A stretch of 64,000 bases of DNA from Paenibacillus kobensis NBRC 15729 (lineage in GTDB: Bacteria; Bacillota; Bacilli; Paenibacillales; Paenibacillaceae): positions 1 through 64,000 of the forward strand of contig NZ_BILZ01000016.1 in assembly GCF_004000825.1 (NCBI RefSeq), given 5' to 3'. Positions within the stretch are counted from its first letter, which is position 1; the number at the start of each line of letters is the position of its first letter. Shown piece after piece: positions 27,050-36,191 of the stretch. The notes beneath the pieces were generated by a model. The model was not told where the DNA came from, did no database searches, and saw only the letters and a list, made by a program, of their open reading frames with translations. The position numbers and the translations under genes are program-made.

Positions 27050-27775
27050 ATGATTCGAGTTTCGCATCTGACGAAGCAAATTCCTGGCGGCCCTAAAGTG
27101 CTGGACGACATCAGCTTCGAGATTGAGCCTGGCGAGTTCGTTGCAGTGAAAGGCCCAAGCGGCAGCGGCAAGTCGATGCTGCTTCGCTGTCTAGGCATGC
27201 GTGAATCGTGGACCAAAGGCACCTATCTTTTCGATGGCAAGGACGTCACGGCCAACCCTCTGACTGGACGAGGCAAAGTCCGGCGTGAAGCAGCATACTT
27301 GGAAGAGTCGCCTGTATTGTTCAAAGATAAGACCGGGCTTCGCAACGTCATTATCGGCTCCGTCAACCAGACGCCGTTCTGGAGACGCTGGACCGGCATG
27401 GTTCGAAGCGATGATTACATGGGCGCGATGGATACAATCGAGAAGCTTGGGCTGCTCGACAAAGCGCATACGAAGGCGAATAAATTGAGCGGCGGCGAAC
27501 GCCAGCGTATTGCGATCGCACGTGCGCTCGTTCACGGCGCGAAGGTCATTCTGGCCGATGAGCCGGTAACGGGACTTGATCCGCATTCCGCAGACCGTGT
27601 ACTTGCTGATCTGAAGCGGCTATGCAAAGAGCAGGGACTTATCGTTATCGCCGCGCTTCATCAAGGCGATTATGCCGAACGGTTCGCTGACCGAATCTTC
27701 GGTCTCAGCGGCGGCAAGCTGCTGTTCGATGTGAAGGGCAGACGGCTTACCGAGCATGAACGTCGCCAACTATAA
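27050..27775 (+). CDS. Stand-alone ABC transporter ATP-binding protein (PhnC-like)
   Basis: 241 residues, one complete cassette. It has Walker A GPSGSGKSMLL (about 36-46), signature LSGGERQRIAIARAL, Walker B VILADEPVTGLDP and an H-loop in AALHQGDYAERFADRI. Residues 75-130 contain a long helical insert with NVIIGSVNQTPFWRRWTGM, the form seen in PhnC-type phosphonate importer ATPases. No permease or binding protein lies next to it: both neighbours are unrelated, so its partner is elsewhere or it has another role. AAAGGAG is 9 bases before the ATG. Confidence 0.85.
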   Translation: MIRVSHLTKQIPGGPKVLDDISFEIEPGEFVAVKGPSGSGKSMLLRCLGMRESWTKGTYLFDGKDVTANPLTGRGKVRREAAYLEESPVLFKDKTGLRNVIIGSVNQTPFWRRWTGMVRSDDYMGAMDTIEKLGLLDKAHTKANKLSGGERQRIAIARALVHGAKVILADEPVTGLDPHSADRVLADLKRLCKEQGLIVIAALHQGDYAERFADRIFGLSGGKLLFDVKGRRLTEHERRQL

Positions 27776-27876
27776 GGGGGGAATAGGCAGTTCAGGCCCA
27801 ATAAATCGCTAGTCATGAGCGGCTTCGTCTGACGCATACAATGGACCATCTGAATGAATGGAAAGGTGGCTTCCGC

Positions 27877-28488
27877 ATGGCGTTCAAACGACCGTTAGTT
27901 ATTCGTACTCATCATTCGACTCATCCGAAAGTTACAATGGACATCCCTGTTGTATCCGGCGCATCCAACTCAACTGCCGAGAATCTGATTAATACGGATA
28001 TTCGAAAAGGAGTGCAGCAGCTCATATCGGAGCAAGGCTCGCTCGAAGATCCGCGATCCGAGATGATCGGCTGGTTCGAGACGAAGACGAACGAGAAAGG
28101 CGTACTCAGCCTGTCGTTATACAATTATGCCTATACGGGCGGCGCGCATGGGATGACGCTTCAGAAATCGCTTACGTTCAATGCCGATACGGGCCGATCC
28201 TACACGCTGGCTCAACTGTTCAAGCCCGGCACGGATTACGTGAAGAGGTTGTCAGATATCGTAGCGAAGCAAATAGCAGCGAGACAGATCGAGACGTTGG
28301 AGCCGTTCAAATCGATTCGTCCGGATCAAGATTTTTATATTGCCGACCGCTCGCTTGTGATCTATTTTCAACTGTACGAGCTTACGGCTTACGTATACGG
28401 CTTTGCCTATTTCCCGATTTCAGTATACGATTTGCAAGATATCATTAATGAGAGCGGACCTCTCGGTCCGATGGCGGCTAACGATTAA
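27877..28488 (+). CDS. DUF4163/DUF3298-type protein
   Basis: 203 residues from the ATG at 27877, with AAAGGTGG 7 bases upstream. It matches the RsiV/PdaC-type N-domain plus DUF3298 pattern: IPVVSGASN..AENLINTDIRKGV, the glycine motif YNYAYTGGAHGMTLQKSLTF, then LAQLFKPGTDYVKRLSDIV and the late DFYIADRSLVIYFQLYELTAY. In relatives this module is extracellular and can bind lysozyme or wall fragments. Here no signal peptide or membrane span is visible, so export is unproven. The function is unknown. Confidence 0.8.
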   Translation: MAFKRPLVIRTHHSTHPKVTMDIPVVSGASNSTAENLINTDIRKGVQQLISEQGSLEDPRSEMIGWFETKTNEKGVLSLSLYNYAYTGGAHGMTLQKSLTFNADTGRSYTLAQLFKPGTDYVKRLSDIVAKQIAARQIETLEPFKSIRPDQDFYIADRSLVIYFQLYELTAYVYGFAYFPISVYDLQDIINESGPLGPMAAND

Positions 28489-28580
28489 ATGCTAACCATT
28501 GCAAGAAGCGGCTGAAGTTCAGTCCGCTTGGATGGGGATAAGCCGCTTCAGTATTACGCCAAAGGGGAGAATCGTGCAGC

Positions 28581-29243
28581 ATGCTGCCTATCATAATCAT
28601 AGCGGCTGCGGCAGTTGCGGCCGCGCTATTCGTCTTCTTCGTCAACCGTCAGCGGCGGAAACGCGTTATCGATCAAGTGATGGTCGTACAAGCGGGTGAA
28701 ATTGCGAATGCCGTCCGGCGGCAACCGGCTGACCAAGAAGGGCTTCACTTCTCAGCTGTGAGTGCGGCAGTCGAAGAAAAGGCCACGTGCATAGCCACTG
28801 TCGATACTGGGCAGGGATGGATCGAAGACAGCGGCAAGAGTAATTCGATAGAGCGTACGGTCTTAATCGTGGACGATCAGCCAATGCTTCGAATGATGCT
28901 TAGAGAAGTGCTCGAATCTTCGGGCATTAACGTAAGCGAGGCCGCCAGCGGCCATGAAGCGCTGGAGCTTGCCGGCCGTAACCAATTCGATCTGCTTCTA
29001 TTGGATATGAGAATGCCCGGCATGGACGGCATCGAGCTGCTGCGCCAGCTTCGGCAGTGGAACGGCAATCCGAATGCGAACGTACCGTGTGCGTTCATCT
29101 CCGCTCTAGGCGATCCGGACAAAGAACGAGAGGCACAAGCGCTCGGTGTAACCGTGTTTATCGCTAAGCCGTTCGATATTTTTACCGTTCGGGATTATGT
29201 CACACGTGAGCTGATGATCGCTCATCAGCTTATAGCAGAATAA
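28581..29243 (+). CDS. Membrane-anchored single receiver-domain protein
   Basis: 220 residues. An N-terminal membrane span (about 3-22, IIIIAAAAVAAALFVFFV) is followed by a basic stop-transfer stretch (NRQRRKR) and a ~65-residue linker, then a receiver domain (about 92-215). The receiver has the acidic pair in VLIVDDQPM, the phospho-acceptor Asp in LLLLDMRMPGMDG, the Ser in CAFISALGD and the Lys in FIAKPFDIF. No DNA-binding, kinase or GGDEF output is present. It should be phosphorylated at the inner face of the membrane; the partner kinase and target are unknown. AAGGGGAG is 11 bases before the ATG. Confidence 0.85.
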   Translation: MLPIIIIAAAAVAAALFVFFVNRQRRKRVIDQVMVVQAGEIANAVRRQPADQEGLHFSAVSAAVEEKATCIATVDTGQGWIEDSGKSNSIERTVLIVDDQPMLRMMLREVLESSGINVSEAASGHEALELAGRNQFDLLLLDMRMPGMDGIELLRQLRQWNGNPNANVPCAFISALGDPDKEREAQALGVTVFIAKPFDIFTVRDYVTRELMIAHQLIAE

Positions 29244-29262
29244 GATTGGTTTAGGATTAAAG

Positions 29263-29314
29263 AGAGCTGTTCGTAAGCTTGCCGGGAATTTGGCGGCTGC
29301 GGACAGCTCTTTTG
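29263..29314 (+). terminator. Intrinsic terminator after the receiver gene
   Basis: An 11-bp stem (29263-29273 with 29300-29310, one G-U) with TTTTG, 20 bases after the stop. Confidence 0.8.
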
Positions 29315-29436
29315 CTGTCTGAGAATTGATGTCTGATCATTCTAGTCCGCCAATGTGCTGATTGCGTCCGCTTCTTCATACACTGGAAACATTGAGGTTC
29401 GTACAGCAATGAACAGAAGAAGCCGAGGTGAACAGC

Positions 29437-31095
29437 ATGATTATCGGAATGATGGCGTTGGCCGCGTTCGCGGCACTATGTGCATTCGCATTATTCGGCG
29501 CAGCGCGGGCGGGAAGCGCAATCCGATCTTCGAGGCATCAATCGTATGGCATATCGACGTACGCCCAGTACGTGCACGACAAGGATGATTTGAACCGGCT
29601 TGGCTACCCGCAGCTGCTTCTGAGAAGAATGGGCAGCGTCTCATCGTTCGGGATGTCATTCAATCAGCTAGGCATGCTTGGCGGAGCGGCGGCATTGTAT
29701 ACGATGGCAATCGATTATGGCGGACAGACCGTGGTGGGGTGGGGATGGCTGCTCCTCGGCTTGTTCGGCATCGCAGCGGGTGCTGCGATGGCGGAGCTGT
29801 GCTCGGCATTTCCGACAGCTGGAGGGCCTTATCATTGGGCACTGGCGCTTGGCGGCGTCAGGTGGAGCTGGATTACGGGTTGGTTGCATACGTTAGGCAA
29901 TGCCGCTATGATCGCATTCATGAACTATTTCGGCGCGCAGATGACTGACGGTTACTTGTCTTCGACGCTCGGATATGAGCAAGCAGGCTGGACCACAATC
30001 GGTTGGATGGTTGCGCTATATGTTATACAATGGCGGATCAATACCGCACGATTACGCGGGACGCGGACGCTGTTATCGCTGGGCGTCTGGATTGGAATCG
30101 GCGGCGCAGTTGGTATCATTGCCTATCTAGCCTGGTCGACTTGGCCGGGAATAGCACCGGTGCAATCGTTATTTGATTCCCGTTATAGTCTGGCGGGAGA
30201 CGGCGCGTCGAACAGGCTCTCGTCTTCGTCGACCGGTTGGCTGATCGGTGTTCTGCTGCTGCAGCGAATGTTCGTCGGCAGCGAAGGCGCGGCCGCAGGC
30301 GCTGAAGAGACGGCTGATCCGCGTGTGCGCAGCGCGTGGTCGGTATTCCTGGCTCCGGTATATGTATTCGTATTCGGCTTCGTACTGCTGTCCATCTTAT
30401 CGATTACGCTTCCGCTAAGTACCTCATGGGGTTCAATATCATTTGCCTCTTGGATAGCATCGGCTGTAGGTACTTGGAGCGGTTGGGAGCCGCTGCTTAT
30501 CTTGCTTTGCATGGTGTCAATTGTGTTTTCTAGTCTTCAGGGAATGAATGCGCTGTCGCGTTCTTTATTCGCCATGTCAAGGGACGGAGCGCTGCCGGAC
30601 CATACAAGGCTAAGCCGGGTATCGGCGCGTACCGGGAAGCCGACAGCGGCAATCACCGCCGCGGCGATCATCTCCGGTTTCATTGGCATCGTCTTTTTCA
30701 GTCTATACGGCGGCGGGGAAGATGGGCTATTAACGATAGCGGGCTTTGCAATAGCAGCCATTCAATTTGCATGTGCTATCCCGATCAGTCTGCGCCTATT
30801 CAAAGAACGGAAGCGGAAGGAGCTGCGCGTCGCTCCGTGGCAACTCGGGCGGGCAAGCACGGCTGTTCACTGGACAGCATGGCTCGGTATGGTCATTAGT
30901 GTGATCGGCTGCGTATTCTTGATCAATCTATACGCTGGGGCTGCGTTACTAATCGTAACAGCGGTCGCATGGATGGCATCGCTGATTCGAGGGGAACGGT
31001 TCGAACGAAAGCTTCAATTGTCATCGAGACGTACCCGTGTGGAGCTGCAACGAATTGAAAGAAAATTCGGACCGCTCTTTCTGGACGGGAAATGA
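29437..31095 (+). CDS. Amino acid permease of the APC superfamily
   Basis: 552 residues with about 12 to 13 membrane spans. GAGGTG lies 6 bases before the ATG at 29437. The hallmark first-helix region RRMGSVSSFGMSFNQLGMLGG and the TM2-3 motif AELCSAFPTAGGPYHWALAL match the amino acid/choline permease (ACT) branch of APC. The cytoplasmic loop SSLQGMNALSRSLFAMSRDGALPDH contains the usual substrate-gate Arg-Asp pattern. It has an extra N-terminal membrane helix (about 1-25) before the ~55-residue cytoplasmic segment, unusual for this family. The substrate (GABA, choline, other amino acid) is not determinable. Confidence 0.88.
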   Translation: MIIGMMALAAFAALCAFALFGAARAGSAIRSSRHQSYGISTYAQYVHDKDDLNRLGYPQLLLRRMGSVSSFGMSFNQLGMLGGAAALYTMAIDYGGQTVVGWGWLLLGLFGIAAGAAMAELCSAFPTAGGPYHWALALGGVRWSWITGWLHTLGNAAMIAFMNYFGAQMTDGYLSSTLGYEQAGWTTIGWMVALYVIQWRINTARLRGTRTLLSLGVWIGIGGAVGIIAYLAWSTWPGIAPVQSLFDSRYSLAGDGASNRLSSSSTGWLIGVLLLQRMFVGSEGAAAGAEETADPRVRSAWSVFLAPVYVFVFGFVLLSILSITLPLSTSWGSISFASWIASAVGTWSGWEPLLILLCMVSIVFSSLQGMNALSRSLFAMSRDGALPDHTRLSRVSARTGKPTAAITAAAIISGFIGIVFFSLYGGGEDGLLTIAGFAIAAIQFACAIPISLRLFKERKRKELRVAPWQLGRASTAVHWTAWLGMVISVIGCVFLINLYAGAALLIVTAVAWMASLIRGERFERKLQLSSRRTRVELQRIERKFGPLFLDGK

Positions 31096-31213
31096 GCAAA
31101 AAGATATTTCCCGGGGAAACGCATAAAAATACACAGTTGTCAACCTTTCGACAGCGATTTCATGACAAAATTGTGACAATAGTTGTCGAAGCATAGGTGA
31201 CGGAATGCCGCAT

Positions 31214-31243
31214 TTGCCAACGTTTGGCGTTTCTCGGTATAAT
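31214..31243 (+). promoter_or_regulatory. Promoter of the MOSC-SDR operon with overlapping dyad
   Basis: TTGCCA (31214-31219), an 18-base spacer and a perfect TATAAT (31238-31243), 43 bases before the MOSC ATG. The -35 box lies in a dyad GCCAA-CGT-TTGGC (31216-31228) that could be an operator. Confidence 0.65.
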
Positions 31244-31286
31244 GAGCGCAGATTATTACTGCGAGCAATAGGGGGGAAATCGGGAA

Positions 31287-31970
31287 ATGAAGCGTTCGAA
31301 TGTGACGATTATTTCCGTGAACGTTGGGATGCCTGCCTCGTTGAACCATGGGGAGAAGGTCGTTCAATCCGGCATACGCAAACAGCCGGTTCCAGGCAGT
31401 ATTGCAATAACGGCAGGCGGATTGCCTGGGGACGGTCAGGCTGATCTCATCAATCACGGGGGGCCGGACAAGGCGGTATGCGTCTATGGATATGATCATT
31501 ATCCTTATTGGGAAGAGCGGCTGGGCCTATCTCTAGAGGTCGGATCATTCGGTGAAAACTTTTCACTCTCGGGTTGGGATGAGATGGACTGGTGCATCGG
31601 CGACCAAGTACGAATCGGGACGGCTTTACTGCAAGTCAGCCAGCCGCGGCAGCCATGCTTTAAGCTGGGTGCAAGGCACGGTGTGCCCGAACTTGGAGAG
31701 TGGGTAGCGGAGACGGGATATACCGGCTTTTATTTAAGGGTGTTAAACGACGGCGTCGTACAGGCTGGAGACGAGGCGGTCATCGTTGACCGTCATGCGG
31801 CTTCGATTACGATAGCCGAGGCCAACCGGGTTATGCATCACGACAAATCAGATACCGATGGCATTCGCAAACTGCTTGCTGTGGAAGAGTTGGCTGGAAG
31901 CTGGCAGAAGACGCTGCAAGCACGTCTAGCACGGCTTACAGGCGCGTCCGTTACGGAGAAGGAGCATTAA
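31287..31970 (+). CDS. MOSC-domain protein (YiiM-like)
   Basis: 227 residues. The MOSC beta-barrel motifs are GDGQADLINHGGPDKAVCVYGYDHYPYW in the first half, then VGSFGENFSLSG, and the conserved Cys in SQPRQPCFKL. YiiM-family proteins are molybdenum-cofactor sulfurase C-terminal-like carriers; E. coli YiiM handles N-hydroxylated bases with Moco, an analogy only. A charged helical C-terminal extension (about 170-227) completes the length. The stop overlaps the start of the SDR gene by one base. Confidence 0.88.
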   Translation: MKRSNVTIISVNVGMPASLNHGEKVVQSGIRKQPVPGSIAITAGGLPGDGQADLINHGGPDKAVCVYGYDHYPYWEERLGLSLEVGSFGENFSLSGWDEMDWCIGDQVRIGTALLQVSQPRQPCFKLGARHGVPELGEWVAETGYTGFYLRVLNDGVVQAGDEAVIVDRHAASITIAEANRVMHHDKSDTDGIRKLLAVEELAGSWQKTLQARLARLTGASVTEKEH

Positions 31971-32755
31971 TGGCGGCTGCAAACCATCACTTCTCGAATC
32001 AACAACAGGATGACACTGTAATTGTAACTGGAGCGGCAGGCGGCATTGGTTCCGCTCTTGCTGCCGCATACGCATCAGCCGGACACCGCGTCGTCTTATC
32101 CGACCGGAATGCGGAGGCTGGACAACGAGTGATGGACCGGATCATAGAGAAGGGCGCGAGTGAGGAGCGGATGATGTTCCATGCTGCTGATCTTCGCCGC
32201 CCTGAGCAGATCGGCAGGTTGTTCCAGACGGCGGCAGAACGTTTCGGTTCCGTGGACGTGCTTATTAATAACGCCGGCTTCGGACATACCGTTTCCCTTT
32301 ATGAGTTGTCAATCGAACAGTGGGACGACGTCATCGATACGAATTTGCGCGGAACGTTTCTATGCTCTCGCGCTGCCGCTACCCTCATGAGGGGGCAGAG
32401 AACAGGCGGGCGGATCGTCAATATTGCTTCGACGCGAGCTGCGATGTCGGAGGTCAATACGGAAGCGTATGCTGCTTCCAAGGGCGGGATTGTATCGTTG
32501 ACGCATGCTATGGCGGTATCACTCGGTCCAGACGGCATTCGCGTGAACTGCATTAGTCCGGGCTGGATTGAGACAGGGGATTACGATGCGCTTCGCGAAG
32601 CCGATCATATCCAGCATCCTGCCGGACGTGTCGGAAGGACGGACGATATTGTGCGCGCATGCTTCTATTTGACCGACCGCGAGAACAGCTTCGTAACGGG
32701 TATCAATTTGACTGTGGACGGCGGAATGACGGTCAAGATGATCTACGAGCCGTAA
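31970..32755 (+). CDS. Short-chain dehydrogenase/reductase
   Basis: 261 residues, classical SDR. Cofactor site VTGAAGGIGSALAAAYAS with VVLSDRN (Asp after the second strand, pointing to NAD(H)), the NNAG motif in DVLINNAGFGHTV, the catalytic Ser in IVNIASTRAAMSE, and YAASK (Tyr/Lys). The C-terminus has VNCISPGWIETGD and TGINLTVDGGMTV, as in glucose-1-dehydrogenase-like members. AAGGAG inside the MOSC end drives translation from 31970. Substrate is unknown; the tight coupling with the MOSC gene suggests a shared detoxification or reductive pathway. Confidence 0.92.
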   Translation: MAAANHHFSNQQQDDTVIVTGAAGGIGSALAAAYASAGHRVVLSDRNAEAGQRVMDRIIEKGASEERMMFHAADLRRPEQIGRLFQTAAERFGSVDVLINNAGFGHTVSLYELSIEQWDDVIDTNLRGTFLCSRAAATLMRGQRTGGRIVNIASTRAAMSEVNTEAYAASKGGIVSLTHAMAVSLGPDGIRVNCISPGWIETGDYDALREADHIQHPAGRVGRTDDIVRACFYLTDRENSFVTGINLTVDGGMTVKMIYEP

Positions 32756-32861
32756 TAATGGCTTCAAACTTGTAGAGGGACGGATCGTCAGAAAACAACC
32801 GCAATATATTAACGGCATTAATTTTTAATGGTGCAAACAAAGAAAGGGTTTATACGCATTG

Positions 32862-33929
32862 ATGAACAACGGAGATATGGATTCGCGAGAAACGCTATTA
32901 AGCGGCTGCACGGATGCACAGCGTATTGAACGCGACATTGCCGACAGCCTGCAGCAGTATGGCTTCGGCGACTGGACGGCTGTCGCCCGCCAATCGGGCA
33001 TGAACAATACAACGCGTCTCATTGAAACGGATTCTGGACGATATGCGCTTCGATTGTACGACAACCATCAAGATCGAGGAATCGTTACGCTGGAGCATGA
33101 GATGCTTCATTATTTAACGTCATCAAGTTTCTCGCTGAAAGTACCGGAACCCGTTCGGAACAGCACGGGCGATACGATTACCGCATCGTCAAGCGGGAAG
33201 CTTGCATCGTTATTCCGCTATATCGAGGGAGAGCGCCCGTTATCCCGCCATGAGGCGCATGTCCGTTCGCTTGGCCGAGCGACAGGGATGCTTAGCGCGT
33301 CGCTTGCTCAATTTCAATCCACACATGCCCCAATCTACAAGCCGTACTATGAACTTGATCTATCCTATTCGGACTGGAGCGATGAGAACGTACTTGCATT
33401 AGCGGATCGGTCGAAACTCAGGCAACCGGAGATGGAATCGGTACGTCACCTTCTGGAAACAAGACGGAGCATGAGCACCTTCCTTGAATCGGTACGCTCA
33501 TTGCCTCATCAATGGATTCATGGCGACTTGAATTTCTCCAATGCTGTAGCGGTTGAAGAAGAAATCGTCGGCGTGTTGGATTTCGAGTTTTGCACCGTTG
33601 ACTTGCGTGCTATGGAGCCTGCTGTTGTACTCGTCGATTTCATCCACGCAGACCGTTCGGACGAGGAGAGAATGGCATACTTATCGCATTATGCTGTTGG
33701 GTATGGCTCGGCCTGCAAGCTGACGAGAGACGAAACGGATGCGGTACCCGGCTTGATGAAGCTGCGTATGCTGGACGTTTTTTTGCATTTTGCAGGAAGA
33801 AGATCGGATGAATTGGATGAAGTATCGGTATGGGAAGGCCAGATTCGCCATGCCGATTCCGTCTGCCGTTGGATCGATTCGTACGAGCCGGTAATGAAAG
33901 AAACGCTTCGTTCATCCTTAAGCGAATGA
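32862..33929 (+). CDS. Phosphotransferase of the APH/choline-kinase fold
   Basis: 355 residues. Kinase-like (APH/homoserine kinase II) motifs: YALRLYDNHQ (the ATP-binding Lys is replaced by Arg), the catalytic loop WIHGDLNFSNAVAVEE (H-G-D...N) and the metal-binding VGVLDFEFCTVD. The small-molecule substrate is unknown; homologues phosphorylate homoserine, choline, fructosamine or antibiotics. AAAGGG stands about 13 bases before this ATG; a TTG one codon earlier is possible. The 106 bases ahead of it hold only an AT-rich stretch. Confidence 0.82.
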   Translation: MNNGDMDSRETLLSGCTDAQRIERDIADSLQQYGFGDWTAVARQSGMNNTTRLIETDSGRYALRLYDNHQDRGIVTLEHEMLHYLTSSSFSLKVPEPVRNSTGDTITASSSGKLASLFRYIEGERPLSRHEAHVRSLGRATGMLSASLAQFQSTHAPIYKPYYELDLSYSDWSDENVLALADRSKLRQPEMESVRHLLETRRSMSTFLESVRSLPHQWIHGDLNFSNAVAVEEEIVGVLDFEFCTVDLRAMEPAVVLVDFIHADRSDEERMAYLSHYAVGYGSACKLTRDETDAVPGLMKLRMLDVFLHFAGRRSDELDEVSVWEGQIRHADSVCRWIDSYEPVMKETLRSSLSE

Positions 33930-33991
33930 TTGTACAAGCTTCCGCCATATACTGTTCTTGTTAAGGGATATGGAACGGAGGGTGAACGGTG

Positions 33992-34915
33992 ATGAGTACG
34001 GCGCAGTTACTTGGTTACGGAGAGCAGGATCGGCTGGTCATCGTGAATGCGGATGATTTCGGCCTATGTCATGCCGCCAATGAGTCCATCAGCAGGCTGT
34101 TGTCAGCCGGATACGTGCAATCGTCAACGATAATGCTGCCTTGCGGATGGGCGAGAGAGGCGGCGCAATGGAGCGCGAGAAATCCAAGTCTCGACGTCGG
34201 CATCCATTTCACATTCACAAGCGAGTGGGATACCTACAAATGGGGACCGGTGTGTCGCACGGCTGCAGTCGAATCGCTGGTTACGGAGGAAGGGTATTTT
34301 CCGAAGGACGTGAAGTTGTTTGAACGGCAGGCCGATCCCGAACAGGTTAAGACGGAGCTGATTGCCCAAGTCGAGATGGCGCTCAAGCTGGGGCTGCGGC
34401 CGACGCATGCTGACAATCATATGGGCAGCTTGTATGGGCTGGAGACAGGACGCGATTTTCTAGCCCCCGTGTTCGAGGTATGTGCCGCCTATGGTCTGCC
34501 TTTCCGTCTTCCACGGAACTTGCTGACCGAGACCGGCCAGGTCGCGCCGCCCGAATTGGCGGAAATCGCGAAGAAGCGGGCGGAGGAAGCGGAGTCGCTC
34601 GGCGTCGTCGTGCTCGATTATTTGCTCGGCTTGCCGTTCGCGATGCAGTTCAACGAGACTTATGAGTCGTATCGGGCTCAGTTTATTCAAATGCTAAGCG
34701 GACTGCGGCCAGGCGTATCAGAAATTATTATTCACCCGGCCGATCCGACCGATGAACTGAACTCCTTCCATACGCAGGCTGAGAAGCGGGGATGGGATGT
34801 CAGGCTTCTGCAGGATCCGGAGGTTCTTCGCACCTATGAGGAGCAGCGGCTCATTCGCGTTGGATGGCGAGAGCTCCAGCAGCTGCAATCGATATTACAG
34901 AACGGACACGACTGA
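33992..34915 (+). CDS. YdjC/ChbG-family carbohydrate deacetylase
   Basis: 307 residues. YdjC-type motifs: VIVNADDFGLCHAANESI at the N-terminus (metal Asp-Asp), DVGIHFTFTSEWD (His), and THADNHMGSLYG (His-Asn-His), the zinc site of ChbG-type deacetylases that remove N-acetyl from chitooligosaccharides or related sugars. The late SEIIIHPADPTDE is also conserved. GGAGGG lies 9 bases before the ATG. No sugar transporter is nearby, so the natural substrate is open. Confidence 0.88.
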   Translation: MSTAQLLGYGEQDRLVIVNADDFGLCHAANESISRLLSAGYVQSSTIMLPCGWAREAAQWSARNPSLDVGIHFTFTSEWDTYKWGPVCRTAAVESLVTEEGYFPKDVKLFERQADPEQVKTELIAQVEMALKLGLRPTHADNHMGSLYGLETGRDFLAPVFEVCAAYGLPFRLPRNLLTETGQVAPPELAEIAKKRAEEAESLGVVVLDYLLGLPFAMQFNETYESYRAQFIQMLSGLRPGVSEIIIHPADPTDELNSFHTQAEKRGWDVRLLQDPEVLRTYEEQRLIRVGWRELQQLQSILQNGHD

Positions 34916-34916
34916 G

Positions 34917-34976
34917 AAAAAATACAACCTTCGCTTTATGGCAGCATGAGCCGTATTCGCGAAGGTTGTATTATTA
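34917..34976. terminator. Bidirectional terminator between the deacetylase and ypdA
   Basis: A 14-bp perfect stem (34921-34934 with 34959-34972). On the - strand six T follow, ending ypdA; on the + strand the tail is ATTATT. Confidence 0.85.
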
Positions 34977-35006
34977 ATGCTGTTAATAATCGGCGGGCAA
35001 GTCTGA

Positions 35007-36020
35007 TCAACGCGCTGGTTTCTCCTCCATTTGAATCGCGATATGGTTGGCAATCCACTGCCCGTGGTATCGTCCGGTCTCGATGAACACTTCGTTCGCT
35101 TGCTTGCGGGAAGCTACGACACCGGCTAGATATACGCCAGGCACATTCGTCTCCATCGTCGATTCATTGAAGGTCGGGCTACCGTCCTCTTCGAGTGTGA
35201 CGCCGATTCCTGTAAGGAATTCTCGATCGGGATGGAAGCCGGTCAACGCGAGAACAAAATCATTCGGCAGCTTCTCCTCGCCTTCTTCATTCTCGATCGT
35301 TACCGAAGCGGGTTCGATATGTACGACGCGGGAGCGGAACAGCATTCGAATTCGGCCTTTATTGACGAGGCTTTCGAAGAGCGGAAGAACCCAAGGCTTA
35401 ATGCCAGATGCGTAACCTTCGCCCCGGTAGATGACCGTGACTTCGGCTCCGACTCGCTCCAACTCAAGTGCTGCGTCGATCGCGGAATTGCTGCCGCCGA
35501 TAATCGCGACCTTCATTCGGGTATAGGGATGGGCTTCACGAAAGAAATGGCTTACTTTGTCCAGCTCTTCACCTGGTATACCGAGCGTGTTCGGATGATC
35601 GAAGTAGCCAGTTGCGACGACGACTCGGTCGCAGCGGTATAGGTTCGTGATACCGCTGCGTTCGGTCGAATGAACGAGGAATGTACCGCCTGCTTCTCTC
35701 TCAACTTGAGTAACCGTCTCGTAGGCATTCATGCGAATGTTGTGCCGAAGCATAACGGTCCGGTAGTAGGCAAGTGCTTCTTGCCGCGTTGGCTTGTCGC
35801 CCGATGTTGTGAATGGGATGCCGCCAATCTCGAGCAATTCCGGCGTGCTGAAGAAACGCATATAGACCGGATACTGCGAGATGGAATGGACGATGTTACG
35901 GCTCTCGATGATGAGAGGATGAAGGTTAAGCTGCTGCAGCGCAAGCGCGGCAGCTAGACCGCAAGGGCCGGCGCCGACGATGATGACATGTTCCGATTGG
36001 ATTGGGGTCGCTCCTAGCAT
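35007..36020 (-). CDS. ypdA: YpdA-family bacillithiol disulfide reductase
   Basis: 337 residues. The FAD site is IIVGAGPCGLAAALALQQL and the NADPH site is IIGGSNSAIDAALELERVGA; the two-cysteine redox motif of thioredoxin reductase is absent, as expected for YpdA (Bdr), which uses a single conserved Cys (here in GAGPCG). It reduces oxidised bacillithiol in the cytoplasm, supporting thiol redox balance. The C-terminal GVYLAGVVASRKQANEVFIE is characteristic. GGAGG is 13 bases before the ATG, slightly far; no other start is better. Confidence 0.9.
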   Translation of the reverse strand: MLGATPIQSEHVIIVGAGPCGLAAALALQQLNLHPLIIESRNIVHSISQYPVYMRFFSTPELLEIGGIPFTTSGDKPTRQEALAYYRTVMLRHNIRMNAYETVTQVEREAGGTFLVHSTERSGITNLYRCDRVVVATGYFDHPNTLGIPGEELDKVSHFFREAHPYTRMKVAIIGGSNSAIDAALELERVGAEVTVIYRGEGYASGIKPWVLPLFESLVNKGRIRMLFRSRVVHIEPASVTIENEEGEEKLPNDFVLALTGFHPDREFLTGIGVTLEEDGSPTFNESTMETNVPGVYLAGVVASRKQANEVFIETGRYHGQWIANHIAIQMEEKPAR

Positions 36021-36191
36021 GATGGCAATTCAGCCTCCTGGATCAGAATTTAGATGAATCAATTGTACCGTTGCAATGCTCCCGGGCGCAAACCGAATAC
36101 AGAAGCTGCCAATAAATCAACGAATGGTACTGGGTACGAGCTCTCGAATCATGTATAATGATGTTGAAATGTACGACTGGGAGGATGCTAG

